Source of the DNA: JANLSE01 sp038214135
GTDB taxonomy: Bacteria > Chloroflexota > Chloroflexia > Chloroflexales > Roseiflexaceae
Assembly: GCA_038214135.1 (NCBI GenBank)
Contig: JBBQSD010000089.1
Location: forward strand, 1 to 25,755
Direction of reading: 5' to 3'
DNA: 25,755 nucleotides
Shown here: positions 1 through 7,212 of the stretch, one piece after another
Layout of the letters: each line of letters begins with the position of its first letter
How positions within the stretch are numbered: the stretch's first letter is position 1
The notes under the pieces: model-generated
Seen by the model: only the letters and a program-made list of their open reading frames with translations
What the model was told of the DNA's origin: nothing
Databases searched by the model: none
Made by a program: the position numbers and the translations under genes

Positions 1-453
1 TTCATCGTCCATTGGAACAGTAATGTAGCTTGGCTGGTATGGCTGCCATGCTTGCAGCGCGCCCATGTAGGTTGGCTGCTCAACAATCACTGTCGAGCCT
101 GGATCAATAAACAGTTTGCCCAATAGATCCAGAGCCTGTTGTGAACCACTGGTGACAACCACCTGTTCGAGCGGAACGTGCAAGCCCATGCGGCCCATTC
201 GTTCGGCAACAAACCCACGCAGTGGCCGCAGCCCTTCGGTCGGCCCATACTGTAACGCACTGCTTGGCTGTTCGATCAGCACACGTTCGGAAGCCGCATT
301 GATCTCCTCCGTTGGGAAGCACTCTGGTGCTGGCAGGCCACCAGCAAACGAAATCATGTCTGCTTGCTCGGTTACTTCGAGCAGATCACGAATTGCAGAG
401 CTGGTGATCTTGCGTGCGCCCACGGAGAACTGCTGGCTCCAGACGGTGTTCAT
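1..453 (-). CDS. PLP-dependent aminotransferase, fold type I (5' part, truncated by window edge)
   Basis: The gene starts at an ATG at 453 with the ribosome-binding site AAGGATGA upstream and runs off the left edge, leaving 151 codons. The visible N-terminal half has the pattern of the 2-aminoadipate/aromatic (LysN, MocR-like) branch of class I/II aminotransferases: ISFAGGLPAPECFP near residue 35, LQYGPTEGLRPLR near 67, and VTSGSQQALDLLGKLF followed by VIVEQPTY near 100-130. Members transfer an amino group from an amino acid to a 2-oxoacid in the cytoplasm. The PLP-binding lysine lies in the missing C-terminal half, so activity and substrate cannot be judged. There is no helix-turn-helix N-terminus, so it is an enzyme rather than a MocR regulator. 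A small membrane protein gene lies 99 bp upstream on the same strand. The family call is secure; the substrate is unknown. Confidence 0.9.
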   Translation of the reverse strand, partial: MNTVWSQQFSVGARKITSSAIRDLLEVTEQADMISFAGGLPAPECFPTEEINAASERVLIEQPSSALQYGPTEGLRPLRGFVAERMGRMGLHVPLEQVVVTSGSQQALDLLGKLFIDPGSTVIVEQPTYMGALQAWQPYQPSYITVPMDDE

Positions 454-552
454 GGCGTTTCATCCTTTTATTCAATCAATAGCACACTGTACCATCCTCA
501 GCTCAATCGGAATAGGGACAATCTGCGTATTGATACGTAGCCAATCGATCAA

Positions 553-702
553 TCAATCACGTTTGTCTGCATCCTTGGTTTGTTTTTTTTCAGAAGATGC
601 GGCACGCTGCCCGCCACGGGAAATCCCTGTGCGAAATGCGAGTGCAATCACCAATGCCACCACGACGAGAATGATCAGAATCTCTACAATACCAAGGGTC
701 AT
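553..702 (-). CDS. Small single-span membrane protein (49 aa)
   Basis: This is a short ORF with ATG at 702, preceded by a good ribosome-binding site (GAGGT, about 6 nt spacing), ending in TGA at 553. The product starts MTLGIVEILIILVVVALVI, a single hydrophobic helix over about residues 4-23. A charged, lysine-rich tail follows (RTGISRGGQRAASSEKK and on to KRD). The layout, a short N-terminus, one helix and a basic soluble tail, resembles TatA-like or other small inner-membrane proteins. It lacks the FG hinge and amphipathic helix that define TatA, so I do not assign that function. It could be a two-gene unit with the aminotransferase downstream. The function is unknown. Support comes from the ribosome-binding site and the coherent membrane-protein composition. 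Confidence 0.55.
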   Translation of the reverse strand: MTLGIVEILIILVVVALVIALAFRTGISRGGQRAASSEKKQTKDADKRD

Positions 703-822
703 CACGATACCTCACGATGTAACAGAAGCATTCAGTATACCAGAATCAGCCACCACAGAACCACGGAACTGCAAAACGGGGGTGCAGCGTATGTTTCTGC
801 ATTGGACACCGATGGCAGCAGC

Positions 823-1010
823 ATGGGGTACGGGCGAACCTCGTGTTCGCCCACATTGGGCAGCATGGGGTACGGGCGAACCTCGTGTTCGCCCACATTG
901 GGCAGCAGCATGGGGTACGGGCGAACCTCGTGTTCGCCCACATTGGGCAGCAGCACGGGGTACGGGCGAACCTCGTGTTCGCCCACATTGGGCAGCATGG
1001 GTACGGGCGG
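823..1010. repeat. Tandem array of palindromic 42/45-bp repeats
   Basis: Four full copies of a 42-bp unit lie at 823-864, 865-906, 910-951 and 955-996, followed by a decayed fifth copy from 997. Copies 2 and 3 are followed by an extra AGC, giving a 45-bp period. Each unit contains a perfect hairpin: GGGCGAAC, a 5-nt loop CTCGT, then GTTCGCCC. The units are almost identical (one has ACGGGG for ATGGGG), which implies recent duplication. Because 42 and 45 are multiples of 3, long but artefactual reading frames run through the array on both strands. It sits between two minus-strand genes, downstream of the Thr/Ser dehydratase stop. Confidence 0.95.
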
Positions 1011-1064
1011 ACACACAGGTTCGCACCCCACTACTTTGAACATCCAATAGATACAGGATTGGCA

Positions 1065-2024
1065 TTAACCCCACAGCCCAGCCAGTAGTTCGGGATCGAT
1101 ATTGCCGCCAGAAAGAATGATCCCGATGCTGTCAATAGTCGATGGCACCATGCCAGCCAGTACAGCGGCTAGTACGGTAGCACCGGATGGTTCCAGCACC
1201 AGCTTTAGTCGCAGGAGTGCAAAACGGATGGCCTCACGGATCTGATCATCGCTGACGATCAGCACATCATGCACATGCTGTTGGACGATCAGGAAGGTGT
1301 GTACGCCAGGCATTGTGATCCGTAGCCCGTCGGCGATTGTTTGTGGTGGTGCGATCCGCACCCGTTCACCCGCGCTGAGTGAACGGGCGGTATCATCGCC
1401 ATCGGCTGGTTCAACACCATAGATCTTGAGTTGTGGGTTGATTCCATGGGCTGCAATCGCTGTTCCGCTGATCAATCCGCCGCCACCAATCGGTGCCAGA
1501 ATTGCATCAAGTTGTGGGTGATCTTCAAGCAATTCCAGCGCTACGGTTCCTGCTCCGGCCATAATATGTGGGTGATCATACGGTGGTACAAGTGCGAGGC
1601 CGCGTTGTTCGGCAATCGCCAGCGTAAATGCCTCTCGATCAGTGGTGAGGCGATCATAGAAGATGACCTCAGCGCCATAGCCACGGGTTGCTGCAACCTT
1701 GACAGCCGGGGCGTCGTTTGGCATACAGATCACAACTGGTGTTGACAGGAGTGAAGCCGCCAACGCAACCCCCTGTGCATGGTTTCCAGAAGAAAATGCG
1801 ATCACGCCACGCTGGCGAGCATCATCGGGCAATTGGCTGATCGTATGATAGGCACCCCGAAATTTGAATGCACCACCGCGCTGGAGGTTCTCACATTTCA
1901 GGAAGATCCGTTGCCCCGTTAGTGCGTCAAGGGTTCGCGAGGTGAACACCGGCGTTCGATGGGCGATGCCATGCAAGCGGCTCGCCGCAGAGCGAATATC
2001 GTCAATTGAGATCAGATCGGTCAT
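1065..2024 (-). CDS. Threonine/serine dehydratase (PLP fold type II)
   Basis: The predicted 319-residue cytoplasmic enzyme deaminates threonine (to 2-oxobutyrate) and/or serine (to pyruvate). The start is placed at ATG 2024 because AAGGAG lies about 10 nt upstream; a longer in-frame start at 2057 lacks such a site. Family hallmarks are visible. The PLP lysine is K54 in GGAFKFRGA, the asparagine loop is SSGNHAQGVA, and the glycine-rich phosphate loop is GGGGLISGTA. The length matches catabolic threonine dehydratase or serine-racemase-like proteins. There is no C-terminal ACT regulatory domain, so it is not the feedback-inhibited biosynthetic IlvA type. The usual TGS before FK is GGA here, which is a mild deviation. 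The hairpin array lies just beyond its stop codon. The substrate (threonine, serine, or racemisation) cannot be decided from the sequence. Confidence 0.9.
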   Translation of the reverse strand: MTDLISIDDIRSAASRLHGIAHRTPVFTSRTLDALTGQRIFLKCENLQRGGAFKFRGAYHTISQLPDDARQRGVIAFSSGNHAQGVALAASLLSTPVVICMPNDAPAVKVAATRGYGAEVIFYDRLTTDREAFTLAIAEQRGLALVPPYDHPHIMAGAGTVALELLEDHPQLDAILAPIGGGGLISGTAIAAHGINPQLKIYGVEPADGDDTARSLSAGERVRIAPPQTIADGLRITMPGVHTFLIVQQHVHDVLIVSDDQIREAIRFALLRLKLVLEPSGATVLAAVLAGMVPSTIDSIGIILSGGNIDPELLAGLWG

Positions 2025-2481
2025 GGAAGATTCTCCTTGTATAGTAGCTATCAGCATTCAGCTATCAACCGCGGGCTGATCGAGATTGACCAAATAATCG
2101 GGAATCTGCGGGCGACTAAAGTCGCGCCTGATGGCCTTTGGCCGATGGTGCTGATATGGATTGCGCAAGCCATGCGTGCGCGGCGGCAGCATGGCTGCCG
2201 CACTCCATAAACACCGACGAACCATACCCGATGAACATGGAAAGATCCATCAGCCTGCGGATTCCGGGGCATCCATCGTTTGTTGTGCAGATGAGCTACA
2301 CCCTTCCTTATAGATATCCATGCTGCGCGCTGCAAACTGATCGATGAAAACAGCCTTCGAATCGCGTTTTCGGCTATCGCTATCGGCTATCGGTTATGTT
2401 CGTGTTAACATAGCACCATTTGCACCTTGGCCCGTGCGAGTGGTACTATAGCCCTATTCCAATTGTACCAGGAGCCTGCCA
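2025..2481. other. Intergenic region with palindromic elements, no convincing gene
   Basis: This 457-bp spacer lies between divergent genes. Near 2045-2070 is a CAGCTATCA-type low-complexity stretch, and near 2370-2395 a repeated CTATCGG word. At 2110-2128 GGCGAC-TAAA-GTCGC forms a hairpin, and at 2183-2201 GCGGCAGC-ATG-GCTGCCGC forms a perfect 8-bp stem. ORFs of up to 94 codons cross it, but they have no ribosome-binding site and no recognisable family, and I treat them as chance. Confidence 0.6.
2420..2449 (+). promoter_or_regulatory. Candidate sigma70-type promoter for the MFS gene
   Basis: TTGCAC (2420-2425) and TACTAT (2444-2449) are separated by 18 bp, about 30 bp before the start codon. 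Just upstream, near 2397-2412, TATGTT and AACATA form a small inverted repeat that could be an operator. This is a visual match only. Confidence 0.4.
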
Positions 2482-3732
2482 ATGCAACCCCTCCGCTTGC
2501 CTGCGATGCTGCGGGCGTTGCGCCATCGCAACTATCGCCTGCTGTTTTTTGCCCAACTGATCTCCATTGCTGGAGTGTGGATGCAGGCCACCGCACAGGG
2601 CTGGCTGGTCAATCGCCTGACCGATTCGCCCTTTTGGCTCGGAATGGTTGCTGCGGCCCAATCGCTGCCAGTGCTGCTGCTCTCACTGCCAGCTGGCGCA
2701 GTGGCGGATCGTGTGCCAAAACGGACATTGCTGCTAATAACGCAGTGTACGGCCATGGCCTCGGCATTGATCCTGGCAGCATTGACATTTACTGGTGTTG
2801 TACAGGTCTGGATGGTATTGGTACTGGCGGTTGTGCTTGGTGTCTCATCCACATTTGAAGGCCCAGCGCGCCAGGCATTTACGATTGAATTGGTTGGTCG
2901 TGAGGATCTGCTGAATGCCATTAGCCTGGACTCAATGATGTTTAATGGAGCGCGGGTGATCGGCCCAGCCTTAGCTGGTATCGTTGCATCCCAGGTTGGC
3001 GAGGGGCCATCGTTTTTGTACAATGGGCTTAGCTATATTGCGGTTGTTGTCGGGCTGCTGATGATGCAACTGCCACCATTCAAGGCACCAGCGGCGCAGC
3101 AGCGTACGAACCAACTACGCGCTGGCCTTAGCTATATGCGCCGCGATCCGCAGGTGCGCATCCTGATGCTGCAACTGGCGGTGCTATGCTTCTTCTGCCT
3201 GGCCTATATTCCATTGCTGCCATCGTTTGCCAGCAAGGTATTGGGCGGTAATGCCATGACGTTTGGCTGGCTGGCTTCCAGCAACGCAGCTGGTGCCTTG
3301 GTCGCTGCGCTTACGATTGCAGCCCTTGGCGACCGTATGCCGCGGGTGAAATTACGCGCCTTTGCGCTGCTGATCTATTCGCCAATGCTGGCGGCATTTA
3401 CGCTCTCACGCTATGTGCCACTCTCCATGCTCCTGCTGGCGATGGTTGGCTGGTGTGGCATTACCTCGCTGACCCTTTCGAACACACTGTTGCAGATTAT
3501 TGTGCCAAATGAGTTACGTGGCCGGGTGATGGCAGTCTATATCCTGCTGATTGCTGGTGTTGCCCAGATTGCTGGGCTACTGTTGGGCAGCTTCGCACAG
3601 CTGATCGGCGATGTGGCGCTGACTGTGCGAATCTGGACGGCGATTGGCTGGTGTATACAACTATTTCTGTTTCTCTCACAGGGCCGTTCGTTGCGCGAAC
3701 CACTCCAGGCAGAACCGGCCCGTGTTGGCTAG
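2482..3732 (+). CDS. Major facilitator superfamily transporter (EntS/MFS_3-like exporter)
   Basis: This is a 416-residue polytopic inner-membrane protein with alternating hydrophobic segments over its whole length, as expected for 10-12 helices. The N-terminus (LRHRNYRLLFFAQLISIAG, then WLVNRL and PAGAVADRVPKR) matches the MFS_3 branch that includes the enterobactin exporter EntS and many multidrug exporters. PAGAVADRVPKR corresponds to the conserved loop between helices 2 and 3, and VPNELRGRVMAVY to the equivalent loop of the second half. The start is ATG 2482, with AGGAG about 8 nt upstream. It probably works as a proton-driven exporter of a small molecule. Nothing nearby identifies the substrate. 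It is transcribed convergently with the oxidoreductase, with a hairpin between them. Confidence 0.88.
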   Translation: MQPLRLPAMLRALRHRNYRLLFFAQLISIAGVWMQATAQGWLVNRLTDSPFWLGMVAAAQSLPVLLLSLPAGAVADRVPKRTLLLITQCTAMASALILAALTFTGVVQVWMVLVLAVVLGVSSTFEGPARQAFTIELVGREDLLNAISLDSMMFNGARVIGPALAGIVASQVGEGPSFLYNGLSYIAVVVGLLMMQLPPFKAPAAQQRTNQLRAGLSYMRRDPQVRILMLQLAVLCFFCLAYIPLLPSFASKVLGGNAMTFGWLASSNAAGALVAALTIAALGDRMPRVKLRAFALLIYSPMLAAFTLSRYVPLSMLLLAMVGWCGITSLTLSNTLLQIIVPNELRGRVMAVYILLIAGVAQIAGLLLGSFAQLIGDVALTVRIWTAIGWCIQLFLFLSQGRSLREPLQAEPARVG

Positions 3733-3736
3733 GAGA

Positions 3737-3770
3737 GCCGTAGAGACGCAAAATCTTGCGACTCTACGGC
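3737..3770. repeat. Hairpin repeat GCCGTAGAGACGCAA (possible bidirectional terminator)
   Basis: A 15-nt arm at 3737-3751 pairs with 3756-3770 across an AATC loop, with one mismatch (A3746 against A3761). It lies 4 bp after the MFS stop codon, between convergent genes, where it could stop transcription in both directions. A near-identical copy lies at 6087-6118. Confidence 0.85.
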
Positions 3771-3802
3771 TATCTACACTGCGGGTTTCATTATGCGATC
3801 AT

Positions 3803-4810
3803 TTAGCAAGAAACTGGCTTGCCACCCTGGGCTGCCGATGCCTGAATGGCATCCCATAGCCGTGCCATACGCAGGCCGACTTCCGGCGGGCATGGATTGG
3901 CAATCCGCCCTTTGCGTACCGCCAGAAATTGCTCCCACACACCCTGTGAACGCGGAACCGGCACCTTCGTCGGCGGTTGGTCGCCGTGCTTCTGGATCTG
4001 CAACCGCTCGCCCCACACCCCGGTATACAGGATCGCCCCACGACAGAAGACCCGGATATCCGATTCGCAGGAGGGAATCGCCTCACCACAGGCATGAAAT
4101 GTCACCAATGCCCCCGAGCGTAATCGGCCAATCACTGCGCCAAGTGTTTCAACCGGGCGGCCCTGATTATCCAGCCAGGCTGCAATCTCAACAAAATCCT
4201 CGCCTGCCAGATCGGTAACGGTATTCAACAGGTGCGCGCCGGTATCGAACAGAAAGCCGCCACCAGCAATCGCAGGTTTCTGCCGCCAGGTTCCAACCGT
4301 ATTTGGCCCCCAATTCTGCCAGACCACCCCACTGATTGTGAGAATTTCGCCGATCTCGCCGGAGCGGAGCATTGTGACAGCTGTGCGGATATTGGGCGAG
4401 AGGCTCCCAGGGAAGGCCACCACCAGCAGCCGCTGGGTTCGGTCGCGGACGGCAATCAGGCTTTCGGCCTCGCTGGCATTCATCACCATGGGCTTTTCGA
4501 GCAACACATCCAGCCCGGCCTCCATGCAGGCCACCGTCTGGTCGTGATGGTAGGCATGTGGCGTAATAATGAAGGCTGCGTCAAGCTCACCAGCCTGCTC
4601 ATCAAGCAGCTTATGCAGATCGGGTTGATTCGGTGGTGGCAGCAGGCCAACCTCATCAAACAGCGCGGCGGTGTCTTCATATGCAGCCGCCGATGGCTCA
4701 CAGACTGCGGTGATCGTGGTGGTTTTAAGCTGGCGTAGCATGGTATGAATGTGATGGCGGGCCATTCCACCACAGCCGATCATCACCGTTCGAACTGGTT
4801 TGGTTGGCAT
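3803..4810 (-). CDS. Gfo/Idh/MocA family oxidoreductase
   Basis: The predicted 335-residue protein is an NAD(P)-dependent sugar or inositol dehydrogenase-like enzyme. The N-terminal Rossmann fold begins VMIGCGGMA (residues 9-17). The family's EKP motif, with the conserved lysine K106, is in LLEKPMVMNASEAE, and the C-terminal half is the substrate-binding alpha/beta domain. Two adjacent ATGs lie at 4813 and 4810. The second sits 5 nt after AGGAG and is preferred, because the first would leave only 2 nt. Family members oxidise or reduce a sugar hydroxyl; the substrate here cannot be told from the sequence. The gene is divergent from the AI-2E-type permease, with about 100 bp between the start codons. 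A second member of the family lies at 22293-23294. Confidence 0.88.
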   Translation of the reverse strand: MPTKPVRTVMIGCGGMARHHIHTMLRQLKTTTITAVCEPSAAAYEDTAALFDEVGLLPPPNQPDLHKLLDEQAGELDAAFIITPHAYHHDQTVACMEAGLDVLLEKPMVMNASEAESLIAVRDRTQRLLVVAFPGSLSPNIRTAVTMLRSGEIGEILTISGVVWQNWGPNTVGTWRQKPAIAGGGFLFDTGAHLLNTVTDLAGEDFVEIAAWLDNQGRPVETLGAVIGRLRSGALVTFHACGEAIPSCESDIRVFCRGAILYTGVWGERLQIQKHGDQPPTKVPVPRSQGVWEQFLAVRKGRIANPCPPEVGLRMARLWDAIQASAAQGGKPVSC

Positions 4811-4871
4811 CATTGCTCCTGCCTTCTGGCTTCTGACGGTTGCTATGATACACCCAGATGGCCATATGCGG

Positions 4872-4877
4872 TACAAT
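4872..4877 (+). promoter_or_regulatory. Candidate -10 box for the AI-2E family permease
   Basis: TACAAT at 4872-4877 lies 36 bp before the start codon in the spacer between two divergent genes. No good -35 hexamer is visible at 16-18 bp, so support is limited. Confidence 0.3.
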
Positions 4878-4913
4878 GGTACAGATACCTGCATCCCAAT
4901 CAAGCGAGGAACT

Positions 4914-6092
4914 ATGAGCGCTGAGCCTCAACCAATTCGGCTCTCGCCTATCGGTAAGCCGATTACCATTGCAATCATCATTACCCTGGCACTCCTGCTC
5001 ATCCGTGGCCTTGGCCCGGTGGCGACGCCATTTATTGCGGCGGGAATCACTGCCTACCTGTTTAATCCGCTGATTACCTGGCTGCACCATCGCACCAAGG
5101 TTGGGCGCGGAGCCTGGATTGGCCTCTTATACCTAATTCTTGGCCTGCTGATCTATCTGCTGGTTCGCTTCATTGGCCCGATTATCGCTGGTGAATACCG
5201 TGAACTGGTTCGAACGATCCCAACCCTGATCAAAGATCTGCGCGAACAACTTCAGAATAACGCAACGATCAACCTTGGCGGCCTCCAGTTTAATGCTGGC
5301 CCAGCCGATCAATCGCTGACAGCGCTGCTGAGTGAAATTGGTCGACAGATCCCTGCCCAAGCCCCACGCCTGTTTGCCACCGTGATTGAGACACTACTGC
5401 TGTTTGTCTCATATCTGATGGTAACGTACTATCTGCTGGATCAGGCGGATCGTGTGATGGAATGGATCTATGGCCTGGTTCCAGCCCCATATCGGGCTGA
5501 GATTCGTACGCTTGGCCAGCAGATCGATGCCGTGCTAGCAGGCTATGTTCGTGGAACACTTTTGCTCGTGCCAATCATGGCGGTGATGCTGTATATTGCG
5601 CTGCTGATTCTTGGCGTTCGCTATGCACTCATTTTGGCAATCATCAGCGGCTTTCTCGAAATTATCCCACTGATTGGGCCGTGGAGTGCCGCCGGTATCA
5701 CGATTATTGTCTCGCTCTTTCAGGTGACGACAGCATTCGGCTGGCCGCATTGGCTACTGGCCGGTGTGATCGGCCTGGTCTATTTTGTTCTCCGCATTCT
5801 GGAAGATAATTTCATTATTCCGCGGATCGTTGGCGGTGCTGTTCATCTGCACCCGATGCTGGTGATATTTGCGATTCTCGCTGGTGGTGCGCTTGGTGGT
5901 GCATTCGGCCTGTTTGTGGCCATCCCCGTTGCCGGAGTGCTGCGCATCCTGCTGCGCTATTTCTACTATAAACTGATCGATCAGGATCCTCCAACATCGG
6001 AAGCACATGGCCTTCCACCTGTGCCAGAACCACACAGCGAACCTGCGCCAGTTGTGGAACCTGTGGATATTTCAGCACCAGCAAGGCCGTAG
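4914..6092 (+). CDS. AI-2E family (PerM/PF01594) transporter
   Basis: This is a 392-residue integral membrane protein. The start is ATG 4914 with GAGGA 4 nt upstream; an upstream in-frame ATG at 4800 lies inside the divergent gene's start region and lacks a ribosome-binding site. The layout is typical of the family: a paired N-terminal hydrophobic block (about residues 15-60), a further helix pair, a soluble stretch rich in polar residues (about 95-150), then a C-terminal block of helices carrying FLEIIPLIGPWSAAG and LEDNFIIPRIVGG. Members include TqsA, implicated in autoinducer-2 export, and PerM-like permeases and Na+/H+ antiporters, so the family name does not prove AI-2 transport. The last residues form a Pro/Glu-rich tail. 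The stop codon is inside a hairpin repeat, so the C-terminus may have been set by repeat insertion. Confidence 0.88.
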   Translation: MSAEPQPIRLSPIGKPITIAIIITLALLLIRGLGPVATPFIAAGITAYLFNPLITWLHHRTKVGRGAWIGLLYLILGLLIYLLVRFIGPIIAGEYRELVRTIPTLIKDLREQLQNNATINLGGLQFNAGPADQSLTALLSEIGRQIPAQAPRLFATVIETLLLFVSYLMVTYYLLDQADRVMEWIYGLVPAPYRAEIRTLGQQIDAVLAGYVRGTLLLVPIMAVMLYIALLILGVRYALILAIISGFLEIIPLIGPWSAAGITIIVSLFQVTTAFGWPHWLLAGVIGLVYFVLRILEDNFIIPRIVGGAVHLHPMLVIFAILAGGALGGAFGLFVAIPVAGVLRILLRYFYYKLIDQDPPTSEAHGLPPVPEPHSEPAPVVEPVDISAPARP

Positions 6093-6118
6093 AGACGCAA
6101 AATCTTGCGTCTCTACGG
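6087..6118. repeat. Perfect hairpin repeat CCGTAGAGACGCAA
   Basis: The 14-nt arms (6087-6100 and 6105-6118) are exact complements, separated by an AATC loop. The permease stop TAG (6090-6092) lies within the left arm. The sequence matches the hairpin at 3737-3770 except for single bases. It lies between convergent genes, where it may act as a terminator. Confidence 0.9.
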
Positions 6119-6143
6119 GCCGACAAACCAACGGTTTAAGCGG

Positions 6144-6767
6144 TTAGGCCAATGGCGAAGCTGTGGGTTCAGTTGGCACCTGCGCCTGAGCACTCGGCAC
6201 ATGCTTGAACAGCCGTAGTGAGGCCTGAACCGCTGGGCCAATGCCCAGGGCGAATGCGAGCGTCCCGATTCCGACATTGCCGCCAAGCAGCCAGCCGATG
6301 GTTAATACCACCACCTCGATCAGCGTTCGTACTATCCGCACACTCCATCCCGTGCGGCGGGCAATTCCAAGCATCAGCCCATCGCGTGGACCGGCTCCCA
6401 TTGCACTACTGAGGTACATCCCCGAACCGAAACCAGTGATCAGAATGCCGCCGATCAACAGGATCGTGCCAATCACAACATTTTGGGCAACTGGCACATA
6501 CTGTAGTGTGAGATCGACAACGACGCCAATCACGATCAGGTTGGCGAGTGTTCCCCAACCAGGCCGTTGGCCAAGTGGCCACCACGCCAGAACAACCGGT
6601 ATTCCTGTAAGAATACTGGCAACACCAATTGAGATCCCGGTTTGGCGGGCGATCCCCTGATGCAACACATCCCATGGCCCCTGCCCGAGGTTGCCGCGAA
6701 TAATCAACCCGGCTCCAACTCCAAAACAGATCAATCCCGCAAATAGCGAGAGCCAGCGCCTGATCAT
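6144..6767 (-). CDS. YczE/YitT-type integral membrane protein
   Basis: This 207-residue protein is almost entirely hydrophobic, with about five or six membrane spans. The YczE pattern is clear: FGVGAGLIIRGNLGQGPWDVLHQG near the start, a GxxxGxxxxLTG helix, then WWPLGQRPGWGTLANLIVIGVVVD, and a second half-repeat SSAMGAGPRDGLMLGIARRTG. The duplicated G-GP-D motif is typical of this family. B. subtilis YczE is reported to influence a lipopeptide-synthesis step, but the biochemical role is unknown. The start is ATG 6767 (MIRRW); an upstream in-frame ATG at 6812 adds an unlikely polar leader. The ribosome-binding site is weak (GAAAG). It converges with the permease gene across the hairpin at 6087. 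Confidence 0.8.
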   Translation of the reverse strand: MIRRWLSLFAGLICFGVGAGLIIRGNLGQGPWDVLHQGIARQTGISIGVASILTGIPVVLAWWPLGQRPGWGTLANLIVIGVVVDLTLQYVPVAQNVVIGTILLIGGILITGFGSGMYLSSAMGAGPRDGLMLGIARRTGWSVRIVRTLIEVVVLTIGWLLGGNVGIGTLAFALGIGPAVQASLRLFKHVPSAQAQVPTEPTASPLA

Positions 6768-6814
6768 GATTGTATCTTTCGTTCTATAAGCTCTCGTGCA
6801 TCCCAGGTTCAATA

Positions 6815-6837
6815 GCGACGCAAGATCTTAACGTCGC
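6815..6837. repeat. Inverted repeat GCGACG...CGTCGC
   Basis: GCGACG (6815-6820) and CGTCGC (6832-6837) flank the palindrome AAGATCTT (6822-6829). It resembles a decayed relative of the GAGACGCAA hairpins at 3737 and 6087. It lies upstream of the YczE-type gene and beyond the DUF711-like remnant. Confidence 0.5.
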
Positions 6838-6899
6838 AATAATCATATGCGATCAGGGCAGGAAGTTGAAGGGACAAAGCGAGGTGTTTGAGGGGGACA

Positions 6900-7162
6900 A
6901 GTTTATTCCATCGCCATTACGCGCGTCTGGCCAAGGGCCGCTGCCATCGTGGTATGAAACCGGGAAAAATGGCGTTCCAGGAGCGACGCAAGCCGCAGCG
7001 CCAAAGCGCATATTCCCATCGAGCCATTCGTGGCCAGTGTCAGGCGTACTGTTTGCACGCTGTAGCCAGCAGCATCGAGCCGTTCTCGCGCTGCGTGTGC
7101 GGCTTTTTGCGCCTGCTTGAGATCTTCTTCACGTGCCCAACCGTGATAGTACGGATATTCAT
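6900..7162 (-). pseudogene. Decayed remnant of a DUF711-like gene
   Basis: Three minus-strand segments in three frames resemble consecutive parts of the DUF711 (UPF0210-like) family. At 7162 a start ATG opens MNIRTITVG. After a frameshift near 7135 comes GWAREEDLKQAQKAAHAARE and then RLDAAGYSVQTVRLTLA. After a second shift before 7011 comes MRFGAAACVAPGTPFFPVSY followed by HDG. Family members are about 400 residues, with the PGTPFFP block well beyond residue 100; here it appears only about 70 codons in. So there is probably an internal deletion as well as the frameshifts, and nothing recognisable follows 6900. The 135-codon frame at 6903-7310 uses only the middle segment and is not an intact gene. 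The family assignment is from memory of its motifs. Confidence 0.6.
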
Positions 7163-7212
7163 TGAACGTGTTATTCCCCTCGCTTCTCCGCAGTGTTGGG
7201 TTGCTTGGATGC

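Noticed and set aside
553..702. TatA/TatE translocase subunit
   Set aside because: One N-terminal helix and a basic tail are present, but the FG hinge and amphipathic helix of TatA are not seen.
823..1010. CRISPR array
   Set aside because: Repeat units are contiguous, with no unique spacers, and no cas genes are present.
712..1088. Overlapping ORFs of 80-307 codons across the tandem repeat on both strands
   Set aside because: They exist only because the 42/45-bp period keeps frames open. They encode the repeat itself, lack ribosome-binding sites and match no family.
2051..2335. 94-codon minus-strand ORF in the spacer before the MFS gene
   Set aside because: It crosses palindromic repeats, has no ribosome-binding site and has an unlikely composition.
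4914..6092. Evidence for autoinducer-2 quorum sensing from the AI-2E family name
   Set aside because: The family is functionally mixed and no lsr or luxS gene is present in the window.
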